This document shows positions 34,950 through 43,578 of a DNA stretch of 64,000 bases, one piece after another; the stretch's first letter is position 1; the number at the start of each line of letters is the position of its first letter. The DNA lies in the NCBI RefSeq assembly GCF_016919245.1, contig NZ_JAFEJA010000001.1:3643501-3707500 (forward strand), given 5' to 3'. Below the pieces are notes generated by a model that saw only the letters and a list, made by a program, of their open reading frames with translations, was not told the DNA's origin and searched no databases. The position numbers and the translations under genes were made by a program. Origin of the DNA: Streptomyces zhihengii. Its GTDB lineage: Bacteria; Actinomycetota; Actinomycetes; Streptomycetales; Streptomycetaceae.

Positions 34950-35774
34950 ATGAGCTCCGTGCGACGCCACCGGAAGAACGCCTCGGCCATGCGACTCCTC
35001 GGCCGCCAGCTCGCCCGCTTCCGCGAGACCGCCGGTCTCACCCAGCGCGACCTGGCCACCGAGCTCAACCTGGCCGAGGAGACCGTCGCCTCCATCGAAC
35101 AGGGCCGCCGCCCCCTCAAGCCCGACCTCGCCGACCGCCTCGACGCCCGACTCGACACCAAGGGCGCGCTCCTGGTCGCGGTGGAGAACATGCCCGAGGT
35201 GGACCTGATCCCGGCGTGGGCGGAGGAGTTCCTCGACAGGGAGCAGGAGGCGCTGGCTCTCGCCTCGTACGAGAACCAGGTGGTCCCGGGGCTGCTGCAG
35301 ACGGCCGACTACGCGCGGGCCGTCTTCGCGAGCCGCATTCCCGTGATGGACAAGGACGAGATCGAGGCACAGACCGAGCGTCGTCTGGTGCGCCGGCGCA
35401 TTCTCCAGAGCACACCTCGGCGCAGCGTCAGCTTCGTCCTCTGGGAGGCGGTGCTGCACGTACCGTTGGGCGGTACGCACGTTCACCGGGCGCAGCTCGC
35501 GCATCTTCGCTCGCTCACCGAACTGCCCGGCCTCGCAATCCAGGTGATGCCGTTCACGCACACGACGCACCCGGCACTCGACGGGGCGTTCGTGCTCCTG
35601 GAGACTCCGGACCACCAGCACCTGGCCTACACGGAGACACAGCGCGGCAGCCACCTCATCCATGCACCGGACGAGGTCAGCATCCTGGCCCAGAGATATG
35701 CGATGCTGCGAACACTGGCCCTCGATCCTGACGACACCAGGGGCCTGCTGGATCGGCTGCTAGGAGAGACATGA
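34950..35774 (+). CDS. XRE-family regulator with DUF5753
   Basis: DNA-binding protein of 274 residues. The N-terminal HTH (RQLARFRETAGLTQRDLATELNLAEETVASIEQGRRP, about 19-55, in pieces) is followed by the DUF5753 domain: PAWAEEFLDREQEALALASYE, then the VPGLLQTADYARAVF signature, then VLWEAVLHVPLGG and IQVMPF. This is the WhiJ-like class. It overlaps the DUF397 gene by four bases (ATGA), so the two are translationally coupled. ATG at 34950 with GGGGAG upstream. Members modulate development or antibiotic production with their DUF397 partner (established for whiJ; inferred here). Confidence 0.93.
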   Translation: MSSVRRHRKNASAMRLLGRQLARFRETAGLTQRDLATELNLAEETVASIEQGRRPLKPDLADRLDARLDTKGALLVAVENMPEVDLIPAWAEEFLDREQEALALASYENQVVPGLLQTADYARAVFASRIPVMDKDEIEAQTERRLVRRRILQSTPRRSVSFVLWEAVLHVPLGGTHVHRAQLAHLRSLTELPGLAIQVMPFTHTTHPALDGAFVLLETPDHQHLAYTETQRGSHLIHAPDEVSILAQRYAMLRTLALDPDDTRGLLDRLLGET

Positions 35775-35983
35775 GTGCCCGCCTGACCTGGTTCAAGTCG
35801 AGCTACAGCGGCAGCGATGGGGGCAACTGCCTCCAACTCGCCTACGAACGGCGCGCGTCGGGCCACAGCGACCGCCGGGGGGCCGAGCCCACCGTCCACA
35901 TCCGCGACTCCAAGACCCCCACCGGTCCCGTCCTCACCCTCACCCCCACCGCCTGGGCCTCCTTCGTGGACCACCTGGTCTGA
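35771..35983 (+). CDS. DUF397 protein
   Basis: Protein of 70 residues of the DUF397 family: LTWFKSSYSGSDGGNCLQLAY, VHIRDSKTP and the aromatic C-terminus WASFVDHLV are all diagnostic. DUF397 partners of XRE/DUF5753 proteins act as small antagonists or co-regulators. The start overlaps the XRE stop (ATGA). With the divergent ATPase it completes a whiJ-like trio. Confidence 0.95.
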   Translation: MSARLTWFKSSYSGSDGGNCLQLAYERRASGHSDRRGAEPTVHIRDSKTPTGPVLTLTPTAWASFVDHLV

Positions 35984-36097
35984 GCGGCCGGATCGCTCAC
36001 CCGTACAGGCCCGCGCCCGACGCGCCCCCGCGGAACCCGGGCAGCCCCTGCGTTACTGGCCTCGGACGCATCGGACCGTCGGCAGAGGGAGCAAGCC

Positions 36098-36718
36098 ATG
36101 ACCGCAGACACCGGCCGCGTGATCGGCACCATCACCGTCTCGGCCGACGGGTACACCGCCGGGCACCACCAGACCGAGGAGCGCCCCTTCGGTGACGACG
36201 GGGGCGACGGGTCGGGCGCCGTGCTCCACGCCTGGATGTTCGAGACCCCGGACGAGAACCGGGCCGAGATCGAGCGGTTCGGCGAGGCCCGGGCGTACAT
36301 CATGGGGCGCAACATGTTCGGTCCCGTGCGCGGCGGCTGGGACCGGCCGTGGGACGGCTGGTGGGGCGACGAACCCCCCTTCCGCTCACCGGTGTTCGTC
36401 CTCACCCACCACGCCCGCGAGCCGCAGCCGATGGCCGGCGGCACGACCTTCCACTTCGTCACCGACGGCATCACCGCCGCCCTGGCCCGCGCCCGCGCAT
36501 CGGCCGGGGACGGGGAGGTCGCCGTCGTCGGCGGCGCCACGACCCTGAACCAGTACCTCGCCGCCGGCCTGATCGACGAACTCCGCCTCGCCATCTCCCC
36601 GGTCACCCTCGGCAGCGGCACCCGCCTCTTCGAGGGCGTCCCGCCCCTGAAGCTGGAACAGCTCTCCTCCCGCGCGGCGAGCCTGGTCACGCACGTGACC
36701 TACCGCGTCCTGCGCTGA
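36098..36718 (+). CDS. RibD C-terminal/dihydrofolate-reductase-like protein
   Basis: Protein of 206 residues with the DHFR-like fold of RibD C-terminal domains. Visible are IGTITVSADGYTAG at the N-terminus, a ARAYIMGRNMFG motif, VFVLTHHAREP, the NADPH-binding VAVVGGATTLNQYLAAGLIDELRLAISPV in pieces, and GSGTRLFEG. This stand-alone type is widespread; the substrate is unknown. ATG at 36098 with GAGGGAGC upstream. Convergent with the zinc-ribbon gene. Confidence 0.9.
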   Translation: MTADTGRVIGTITVSADGYTAGHHQTEERPFGDDGGDGSGAVLHAWMFETPDENRAEIERFGEARAYIMGRNMFGPVRGGWDRPWDGWWGDEPPFRSPVFVLTHHAREPQPMAGGTTFHFVTDGITAALARARASAGDGEVAVVGGATTLNQYLAAGLIDELRLAISPVTLGSGTRLFEGVPPLKLEQLSSRAASLVTHVTYRVLR

Positions 36719-36771
36719 CCGGTCGGGAGCACGCGCCGAGATGCACGCGCGGTGCCACGCTGCCCGCCGGG

Positions 36772-37176
36772 TCATGCCGCGCGTCTGATCACCGCCGGTC
36801 CGAGGCGTCGCCTCACGAGTTCCCATTCGACTCGCGTGGCTTGGAATCCCTGGCCGCGTGCGGCCTCCGCGGCACTCTTCGCCTCCGCGAGAGACAGGCA
36901 CAGAGCGTCCCGGAATGCCTTCAAGACCTGCCCGGAGTTCCGAGCGTCGTTCCTGAGAAGCAGCACATACTCCCCGTGCTCCGCAACGAGCGCCGCCCGG
37001 ACATCCGCAGGAGCAGGTCCCCAGTCACCGTCGCACGCGATCGTCCCGCAGCGGGCGCACGAGTAGTCGGCCTCCCAGCGGAGCCGGTTCGCCCGGATGA
37101 GCTGCACGACCCATCGCTCACTCTCAGCCCCGCATGTCCCGCATGCGCTCACGGTACGAACTGCCTGCTCGTCCAT
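36772..37176 (-). CDS. Zinc-ribbon protein with L7/L12-like C-terminus
   Basis: Protein of 134 residues I cannot name. The first half holds two CxxC knuckles (CGTC at about 12-15, CARC at about 40-43), a likely zinc ribbon. The second half reads VLLLRNDARNSGQVLKAFRD then LSLAEAKSAAEAAR, which follows the ribosomal bL12 C-terminal pattern of strand, Lys-Ala helix, L-x-L-x-EAK helix. It could bind translation factors or simply share the fold. ATG at 37176 (MDEQAVRTVS) with GGGAG upstream. Confidence 0.75.
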   Translation of the reverse strand: MDEQAVRTVSACGTCGAESERWVVQLIRANRLRWEADYSCARCGTIACDGDWGPAPADVRAALVAEHGEYVLLLRNDARNSGQVLKAFRDALCLSLAEAKSAAEAARGQGFQATRVEWELVRRRLGPAVIRRAA

Positions 37177-37396
37177 CCCTGCTCTCCCGCCCCGCGTCGA
37201 TCTCAAGCCCACCGAACATCATTCGCACCCCCCGTCACTGTTCGGGGCAAGCCCGTTCGGCCTCCGCGTGGTGCGGGTATGCCCCGCCCTGCCGACCGCG
37301 CATCCGGGTTCGGCAGGGGGAACTTCACATGGGGGAAGCGTGCGTACTCGTGTCTCCGGCCTCGGCCTCGGTGCCGTCCGTGGTGACTATCCGCTC

Positions 37397-37840
37397 ATGA
37401 CGCCGGCGGTGGGCAGCACACTGCAGGTGCTGCGGGGGTTCCTGCTGTTGCTCTGGATCGCCATGGTCTTCCTCACGATCTTCACCCCGGACCAGGTCGG
37501 TCTCAACCTCCTCTGGACGACGCTGGTGGTGGTCGCGGTGTACGCCGTGAAGTTCGGCTGGCGCCTGCTGACCGCCCGGCTCGGCATGAACAGGTGCTAC
37601 CTGCTGACGGACGGCGTGGCCGTCACCAACCGCTTCGGCCGCATACGCGACTCCGTGGCGTGGAGCGACGTCACCGGGGTCCAGCAGACGGCCGTCGTGG
37701 GCCTCGTCAGCGGCGCCCACCGCATGGAGATCTCCCGCAACCGGTCCCCCAAGCCCCTCTGGTTCGTGGCCCCGGGCGCGAAGGCGCCCCTGGTGGACGC
37801 ATTCCTCGCCGAGGGCCGCCGCGCGGGCGCGCTCCCATAG
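37397..37840 (+). CDS. PH-domain-like membrane protein
   Basis: Protein of about 147 residues with two hydrophobic helices (GFLLLLWIAMVFLTIF and LLWTTLVVVAVYAVKFG) followed by a cytoplasmic bacterial PH-like barrel: NRCYLLTDGVAVTNRFGRIRDSVAWSDVTGVQQT, in pieces, and LWFVAPGAKAPLVDAFLAEG. Such proteins are common in streptomycetes and have no fixed function. The ATG at 37397 is taken; a GTG at 37340 in the same frame is possible. Ends 34 bp from the opposing gene. Confidence 0.7.
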   Translation: MTPAVGSTLQVLRGFLLLLWIAMVFLTIFTPDQVGLNLLWTTLVVVAVYAVKFGWRLLTARLGMNRCYLLTDGVAVTNRFGRIRDSVAWSDVTGVQQTAVVGLVSGAHRMEISRNRSPKPLWFVAPGAKAPLVDAFLAEGRRAGALP

Positions 37841-37874
37841 GAGGGCCGGGGGCCACGGCATCGCGCGGATGCCC

Positions 37875-38288
37875 CTACAGCTCGGAGAACGGCCGCTCCG
37901 TACCCCAGTCGAACGCGTACGCCCGGTGCCGCGAGCAGTACGTGACCCGTCCGGCGCGGCCCTCCCGCCCCAGCTCCGTGAGCAGGAACTCCTCCATGAC
38001 CAGGGCCGCGGCCTCCGGCAGGTAATCGGCCAGGGGATACGCGAGGGAGTCCACGACGACGGCCACGCCACCCGGACGGGCCTCGACCAGCTCCCTGCCG
38101 CACAGGCTGACGCCCAGGCACAGCCAGGCGAGGTCCTGCCAGTGGACACCGCCCTCCGGAGGCACGAGCCACACACCTCTGCCGACGACGACCCCGGCGG
38201 GCGGCCTGCTCGCCACGGGCCGCAACTCCGCCGACAGATCCGCCGCCAGACCACCGATCGGGCTCCTGAAGCGGAATCTGGTCTGCAC
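37875..38288 (-). CDS. Hypothetical protein
   Basis: Protein of 137 residues, not recognised. It has a hydrophobic centre (HWQDLAWLCLGVSLCGRELV) without clear transmembrane helices and ends CSRHRAYAFDWGTERPFSEL. The start is strongly set by GGAGGTGATC four bases before the GTG at 38288. It follows the frameshifted membrane-protein gene on the same strand by 92 bases, perhaps in one transcript. Confidence 0.75.
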   Translation of the reverse strand: MQTRFRFRSPIGGLAADLSAELRPVASRPPAGVVVGRGVWLVPPEGGVHWQDLAWLCLGVSLCGRELVEARPGGVAVVVDSLAYPLADYLPEAAALVMEEFLLTELGREGRAGRVTYCSRHRAYAFDWGTERPFSEL

Positions 38289-38380
38289 GGGATCACCTCC
38301 GGTCGAACCCAACGACAGGGACGGCAGGTCTCCGGTCCGTGGAGATCCCCGAGGAGGTGAGCCTGCTGCCGGCCCAGCCG

Positions 38381-38991
38381 TCAGCACTCCCCCGCCCGGC
38401 TCGTCACCTGGTACGTGAACTCCGGGAGGCGCACCTTCGAGGACTCGCCCAGTCCGCCCGGGGCCACGGTCTCGCCCAGCCGGTGTGGGCGCGGGTGACG
38501 TCCATGCAGAACCAGGCACTCGCACCGTCGGCGGACACCGCGTACCGGGCGTGGTCCGCCGTCGCCTCGCCCGTCACCTCGGCGGACACCCCGAACTGCG
38601 GGGCGTCGCCGCTGCCGTGCTCCACGATCTCCTGCCGGACCTTGATGCCGTAGGCGCCGTCGAAGTCCTCGGGGGTGTCGGGTCCGTCGAGCGGGCCGCC
38701 GTGGGCGGAGCTGCCGTTCAGGGAGGCGGTGGCGCCCTCGACCGCCGAGGTCAGCTCGTCGTCGCTCCACCCGATGTCGTCCTGGGCCTTCAGCCCCTGG
38801 AAGCCGGTGACGATCCCCCCGGCGGCCATCGCGACCAGCAGGAGCCGTGCCACGACGAAGGAGGCGTTCGAGACGTCGGGGGCCGAGGGGTTGCGGGCGG
38901 TACGCCAGGCGCGGACGCGGTCCGCCTTGACGCACGCCATCAGCAGGAGCAGCCCCGCGAGGACGAACGTCGTCACTGCCATACCCGTCAT
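38381..38991 (-). CDS. Hypothetical membrane protein, apparent frameshift
   Basis: Starts at ATG 38991 (GGAGGA six bases upstream) with a transmembrane helix (MAVTTFVLAGLLLLMACVKA) and a second one (VVARLLLVAMAAGGIVTGF), then an exposed domain with WFCMDVTR. In this frame it ends at 38404 in an Arg/Trp-rich tail (PWPRADWASPRRCASRSSR) unlike a protein. Adding one base near 38478-38482 would instead give GETVAPGGLGESSKVRLPEF and a sensible end TYQVTSRAGEC, stopping at 38381. Either a sequencing slip or a recent frameshift. Function unknown. Confidence 0.6.
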
Positions 38992-39083
38992 GCCCGATCC
39001 TCCGCCTCGTCGCCGTACCGGCACCGCCCGCTCTTCGAACAGCGCACGACTCTAGACGCTGCGGCCGAAGCCGTGCGGCGCGG

Positions 39084-40184
39084 TCATCCGGCGGGGCCGA
39101 CCGGACGTCCCGCCACGGCGTCCGCGACGCGTGCCGTCTCCGCGTGCCAGTGGGGGTGTTCGGCCCAGAACTCCGGTGGCTGCGCGGCCACCGCCGCGAG
39201 CAGGTCGTCCTCGAACCAGCCTCCGGCAGCCTGCCGCGGCAGCGAGGCGCGCAGGAGGTCGAGCGCGACGGGGACCAGGACCGCAGCACCCACGCGCTGG
39301 CCGAGGAGGCGGATCATGTCCCAGGTGCCGAGCGCTCCGACCGGGCGGCGGCGCAGCGCGTGGACGGCCTCGACCAGAGCGGTCACCGGCGGCCCGGGAG
39401 CCGGCCAGACGTCACCCTCCAGCTCCTCCAACGACCGCGCCGTGTCGATGCCGTGCGCGGGGAGCGGCGGTGGCGGGGCCGCCTCGGGACGCACGGCGCG
39501 ATCGACGTTCCACCGCACGGGCAGGTCCGCGTCGCAGACGGCGCAGACGTAGTGGTCGTCCTTGACGACGCAGGTGGTGCCGCACTCCTCGCAGCGGCGG
39601 AAGACCGCCGCATGGGTGAAGTGTGCCGGGCGGGCGAGAGCGCAGGCGTCCAGGGCAGCCGCGACGCGGGGGAAGGACGCCGGCTCCGGGCAGTAGCCCG
39701 TCGAGAAGTTGGAGATCTCCTCGACCTCCCAGCCGCCGGAGTCCGGACGGAACAGGACCTCGCCCGCCCCGTGGACCGGGAGCCGCCCGGCGCAGGCGAC
39801 ATGCTCCGAACGCCGGGGGGCCAGGCGCAGCAGGCCGTCGGCGCCGACGGTGTACGTGAAGGGCTGCGCCAGGTCCGCCGCGGTCTGCTCCGCAGCCCAG
39901 CGCGCGAACTCCTCACGGGTGGCGACCGGGACGCCGCCGGGCGCGTCAGGGGCCGCGGCCGCGAGCTCGGGTGGTCCGATGTACGGGTACAGAAGCGGAC
40001 CAGGCCCGGTGTCGCGAAGCGGGGGCGGCCCGGCATCCCGCAGCGGGTGCCGCCCGGCGTCGTCGCGCGGGCCGGGGCGCACGGCGTCGCGCGGGCCGGG
40101 GCGCACGGCGTCGCCGTGCGGGCCGGAGGCGGCGTCGCCGTGCGGCCCCGCCCCGGTGTCCGTCTCCCGACGCGCCCCGTCCAC
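39084..40184 (-). CDS. Hypothetical zinc-ribbon protein
   Basis: Protein of about 366 residues, not recognised. It opens with a repetitive Gly/Pro/His/Arg/Asp stretch (about 1-55) and becomes globular from LLYPYIGPPEL. A central zinc ribbon (CEECGTTC and CAVCDADLP) follows the segment STGYCPEPASFPRVAAALDACAL. The C-terminal 100 residues are Ala/Leu-rich helices. The start at GTG 40184 is the first in frame after hemB, but the conserved part could begin later. It lies 29 bases downstream of hemB on the same strand and may be co-transcribed. Confidence 0.7.
   Translation of the reverse strand: MDGARRETDTGAGPHGDAASGPHGDAVRPGPRDAVRPGPRDDAGRHPLRDAGPPPLRDTGPGPLLYPYIGPPELAAAAPDAPGGVPVATREEFARWAAEQTAADLAQPFTYTVGADGLLRLAPRRSEHVACAGRLPVHGAGEVLFRPDSGGWEVEEISNFSTGYCPEPASFPRVAAALDACALARPAHFTHAAVFRRCEECGTTCVVKDDHYVCAVCDADLPVRWNVDRAVRPEAAPPPPLPAHGIDTARSLEELEGDVWPAPGPPVTALVEAVHALRRRPVGALGTWDMIRLLGQRVGAAVLVPVALDLLRASLPRQAAGGWFEDDLLAAVAAQPPEFWAEHPHWHAETARVADAVAGRPVGPAG
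40061..40132 (-). repeat. 24-bp in-frame tandem repeat
   Basis: Two perfect 24-base copies start at 40061 and 40085, and a degenerate third starts at 40109. They encode the Arg-Pro-Gly-Pro-Arg-Asp-Ala-Val unit near the N-terminus of the zinc-ribbon protein. Confidence 0.85.
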
Positions 40185-40213
40185 GCCCCCGGCCCCCGCC
40201 GCCCCCGGGCGGC

Positions 40214-41215
40214 TCAGTCCGTCGCGCCGATGCGGCGGGCGACCTCCGTCGCCCAGTACGTGAGGATCATGTTCGCGCCGGCGCGCTTGATGCCGAGCAG
40301 GGTCTCGGCGATGGCGGCCTCGCGGTTGATCCAGCCCTTCTCGGCGGCCGCCTCGACCATCGCGTACTCGCCGCTGATCTGGTACGCCGCGACCGGCACG
40401 TCGACCGACTCCGCGACCTTCGCCAGGATGTCGAGGTAGGGGCCCGCGGGCTTGACCATGACCATGTCGGCGCCCTCCTCCAGGTCCAGCGCCAGCTCCC
40501 GCAGCGACTCGCGGACGTTGGCCGGGTCCTGCTGGTAGGTCTTGCGGTCGCCGGTGAGCGAGGAGCCGACGGCCTCGCGGAAGGGGCCGTAGAAGGCGGA
40601 GGAGTACTTCGCGGTGTACGCGAGGATCGACACGTCCTCCTTGCCGATGGTGTCCAGGGCGTCGCGGACGACCCCGATCTGACCGTCCATCATGCCGCTG
40701 GGGCCCACCACATGGACGCCCGCGTCCGCCTGGACCTGCGCCATCTCGGCGTAGCGCTCCAGGGTGGCGTCGTTGTCGACCCGGCCGTCGGCCGTGAGGA
40801 CGCCGCAGTGGCCGTGGTCGGTGTACTCGTCGAGGCACAGGTCGGACATGATGACGAGCTCGTCGCCGACCTCGGCCCGCACGTCGCGGATCGCGACCTG
40901 GAGGATGCCCTCCGGGTCGGTGCCGGCGGTGCCGAGCGCGTCCTTCTTGCCGTCCTCGGGCACGCCGAAGATCATGATCCCGGCGACGCCCGCCTCGCGG
41001 GCCTCGACGGCCGCCTTCCGCAGGGTGTCCCGGGTGTGCTGCACGACCCCGGGCATGGCCTGGATCGGCACGGGCTCGCCGATGCCCTCGCGCACGAAGG
41101 CGGGGAGGATCAGGTCGGCCGGGTGCAGCCGCGTCTCGGCGACCATGCGCCGCAGGGCGGGGGTGGTCCGGAGCCGCCGGGGGCGGGCACCGGGGAAGGA
41201 TCCGTACGCAGTCAT
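40214..41215 (-). CDS. hemB: Delta-aminolevulinic acid dehydratase
   Basis: Porphobilinogen synthase of 333 residues; condenses two 5-aminolevulinate molecules in the tetrapyrrole pathway. The two active-site lysines are visible as Lys203 (LAYTAKYSS) and Lys255 ([10 protein letters not shown]). The metal loop reads [15 protein letters not shown]: Cys127 and Cys137 remain, but the middle Cys of the classic three-Cys zinc site is Asp129. This mixed site is notable for its metal preference. ATG at 41215. It lies on the same strand as the rex-hem operon, separated by hemD's hairpins, a methyltransferase and a phosphotransferase. Confidence 0.96.
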   Translation of the reverse strand: MTAYGSFPGARPRRLRTTPALRRMVAETRLHPADLILPAFVREGIGEPVPIQAMPGVVQHTRDTLRKAAVEAREAGVAGIMIFGVPEDGKKDALGTAGTDPEGILQVAIRDVRAEVGDELVIMSDLCLDEYTDHGHCGVLTADGRVDNDATLERYAEMAQVQADAGVHVVGPSGMMDGQIGVVRDALDTIGKEDVSILAYTAKYSSAFYGPFREAVGSSLTGDRKTYQQDPANVRESLRELALDLEEGADMVMVKPAGPYLDILAKVAESVDVPVAAYQISGEYAMVEAAAEKGWINREAAIAETLLGIKRAGANMILTYWATEVARRIGATD

Positions 41216-41284
41216 ACGGGCCACGCTACGCCCGCCCCGCACGGGCGATTACCGACACCGCGTCGGCGGGCGGGGCCAGCCCGG

Positions 41285-42130
41285 TCAGCAGCCGTCGAGT
41301 GCGGCACGGAGGCGGCCGAGGCCCTCCGCCCGCCGGAGGTCCCGGTCGGGCATGCCGTCGTCCCGGCGCCACCGCCAGGCCGAGAACATCGCCCAGTTCA
41401 GGGCGCGGCACCGCCGCACCAGGGCCTGGTCGGCCCCCGGGTAGTACGGCGCCGCAGCCTCGGGCGCGTGGGCGAGGTCGAACTCGACGGGCCCCCGGCA
41501 GCAGGTGGCGAGGTCGACGAGGAGCGGACCGCAGCTCGTGGCGAGGAGGTTGCCCGGGTGGGGCTCGCCGTGCAGGAGCTGGTCGCCGCCTCTCCGGGCG
41601 TCGAGCAGCGCGGCGAGGCCGCCGAGCGTGCCGGCGAGCAGCCGCCGCTCGGCGACGGGCAGTTCGGGCGACCGGTCCCGGTCCTCGACCTCCCGGAGCG
41701 CCGCGGCGACACGGTCGGTGACATGGGGCGTCTCCAGGCCGGACGACGCTCCGGCCCGGCGCAGGGCGGTGTGGTGCCGGTGGAGCGCGTCCGCGTAGGC
41801 CGCGGGCGCGACCTCCGGCGCCACGGGCGGGTGGTACGTCCAGAGCGAGACCGCGAAACCGTCCCTACGGTGCACGCGGGCCTCGACCCGGGGGTCGAGC
41901 CCGGCCACCGGGGCGCCGGTGTCCGCGAGCCGGCGCGCGACCTCCACCTCGAACGCGGACTCGGCCGCGAGCCGCGCGGGCGCGACCCGGGCCAGCACCT
42001 CGCAGGGGACCAGGCGCAGCGCGACACGGTCCGAGTCGTGGACGACGATCACGTCGTCCACCGGGAGGCCCAGGCGCGCGGCGGTCGCCCGGCCCGCCTC
42101 GACCGCGCGGTGGAGTTCTGCCGGTTCCAT
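41285..42130 (-). CDS. Aminoglycoside-phosphotransferase-family protein
   Basis: Kinase-like fold of 281 residues (APH/choline-kinase group). The N-lobe is at RVALRLVPCEVLARV; the catalytic loop is LLHGEPHPGNLLAT, in which Glu replaces the usual Asp of HGD-x4-N; and the metal loop is LLVDLATCCRGPVEFDLA. The Asp-to-Glu change in the catalytic base position makes antibiotic kinase activity uncertain. ATG at 42130 with GGGAGGAC upstream. It lies between the methyltransferase and hemB on one strand. Confidence 0.85.
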   Translation of the reverse strand: MEPAELHRAVEAGRATAARLGLPVDDVIVVHDSDRVALRLVPCEVLARVAPARLAAESAFEVEVARRLADTGAPVAGLDPRVEARVHRRDGFAVSLWTYHPPVAPEVAPAAYADALHRHHTALRRAGASSGLETPHVTDRVAAALREVEDRDRSPELPVAERRLLAGTLGGLAALLDARRGGDQLLHGEPHPGNLLATSCGPLLVDLATCCRGPVEFDLAHAPEAAAPYYPGADQALVRRCRALNWAMFSAWRWRRDDGMPDRDLRRAEGLGRLRAALDGC

Positions 42131-42606
42131 GCGTCCTCCCTGGTCGCGCCCGTCGCCCCGGGGCGGCGCGCCTGTCCCGGCCCGGTACGCCCGGGCCCGC
42201 TCCGTGGCGCGCCGGCCCCGGTCCCCGGCCCGGTACGCCCGGGCCCGCTCCGGCTCCGCCGGGGGCGGCGGCAAGCATCGCAGGGCGGGCCCGCACGGGC
42301 CCCTGGTTTTCGTGCGCCGCCGCGCACGCACGGCCCGGGGAGCGCGCGGGCGCCTGGATGGGGGACACCCCCGGGACCGTCCGATCCCCCACGGCCCGGC
42401 ACCCCGCCGGAACGGGCCCCGCCCCAGGTCCACCAGAGCCCCCGGGGCCCGGCGCAGCACCCGGCACTCCCAGCGCCCCGGGCCCCAGGCACCCGGCACC
42501 CCGCCGAAACGGGCCCCGGCCCCAGGCACCGCACTCCCAGCGCCCCCGGGCCCCCGGGCCCCAGAGCCCGCGGCCCTCTCAGCGCCCCCGGCGCACCACC
42601 CCCGCG
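42131..42606. other. Gene-free, repeat-rich interval
   Basis: A 476-base gap between the phosphotransferase start and the methyltransferase stop holds no convincing gene. It is extremely C-rich. A 28-base block CCGGCCCGGTACGCCCGGGC (first 20 bases) occurs at 42177 and 42225, and the phrase CGGCACCCCGCCGGAACGGG recurs with small changes near 42398 and 42489. No promoter or hairpin stands out. Confidence 0.6.
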
Positions 42607-43461
42607 CTACGGACGCGTCGCCGTCACGACCCACGCGGCGGAGCCGAAGCGGACGCCGTCCGGGGTGGCGTGGGCCTCCAGGTCGGCGCGGAGGGTGGCG
42701 AGGGCGCGGGCGCGGCCGGCCTCGTCGAGTTCCTCCAGCATCCAGCCGAGCATGCCGGAGACGAAGGAGTAGGCCTCGTCGACGGTGCGGCCGAAGCGCA
42801 TGGACAGCCGGTGGTCGTCGAAGTGCGGCGTGCGGAATCCGGCGGCGAGGAGGCGCTCGCGCACGGTGTCCGGGTCCGACATGAAGAACGGCCCGGGCGC
42901 GTCCGCCGGCGGGGGGCCGACGTCCCGGCCGTCGGCGAGGTCCGCCACGAAGGAGCGGAACCACTCGTTGCGGGAGACGTCCTGCCACACCAGCAGCACC
43001 AGCCGCCCGCCCGGACGCAGGGCCCTGGCGACGTTGCGGAAGGCGGCCACCGGGTCGGCGAAGAACATCGAGCCGAGCCGGCTGATGGCGACGTCGAAGG
43101 ACGCCTCGTCGAAGGGGTGGGTCTGGGCGTCGGCGTGCTCGTGGCGGATGCTGTCGAGCCCCTCGCGCTCCGCCTCGCGGCGGGCGACCGCCAGCAGCGG
43201 CCCGGAGAGGTCCACGCCCAGCACGGGGCCGCTCACCGTGAGCCGGGCCGCGGCACGCGAGGTGAGCCCCGCGCCGCAGCCGACGTCGAGGACCCGCTCG
43301 CCCCGCTGGAGGTGGGCGGCGTCCAGGAAGGGGCCCTGGTAGGCGTGGACGGCACGGTCGAAGTCGGCGGCGTGCTCCGCCCAGTACGTGCCCTGGTCGC
43401 CGTCCCAGGACTGTGCCTGGTCGGCGTTGGAAGGATCGACGCGCAGCGTCCTGGAGTCCAT
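42607..43461 (-). CDS. SAM-dependent methyltransferase
   Basis: Class I methyltransferase of 284 residues. Motif I is VLDVGCGAGLTSRAAARL (about 58-75), the acidic residue after strand 2 is in VLGVDLSGPLL, motif II/III is FDVAISRLGSMFF and motif IV is LRPGGRLVLLVWQ. It fits the UbiE/COQ5-like group acting on small molecules. The ATG at 43461 (MDSRTLRVDPSN) is likely; a nearby GTG is an alternative. No partner reveals the substrate. Upstream lies a 59-bp repeat block. Confidence 0.88.
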   Translation of the reverse strand: MDSRTLRVDPSNADQAQSWDGDQGTYWAEHAADFDRAVHAYQGPFLDAAHLQRGERVLDVGCGAGLTSRAAARLTVSGPVLGVDLSGPLLAVARREAEREGLDSIRHEHADAQTHPFDEASFDVAISRLGSMFFADPVAAFRNVARALRPGGRLVLLVWQDVSRNEWFRSFVADLADGRDVGPPPADAPGPFFMSDPDTVRERLLAAGFRTPHFDDHRLSMRFGRTVDEAYSFVSGMLGWMLEELDEAGRARALATLRADLEAHATPDGVRFGSAAWVVTATRP

Positions 43462-43578
43462 GTGACCGTCACCCACTCGTCCCGCGCCCGCCCGTGCTCC
43501 GGCGCCCTTGCCTCCGGTGTACTGCGTCGGCGGCCCTCCTGTCGAACACCCCGGCCCCGGTGTCGCCCCGTGCGGGGC

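Noticed and set aside
41285..42130. Aminoglycoside resistance gene
   Set aside because: Only the fold matches; the catalytic Asp is Glu and no resistance context is present.
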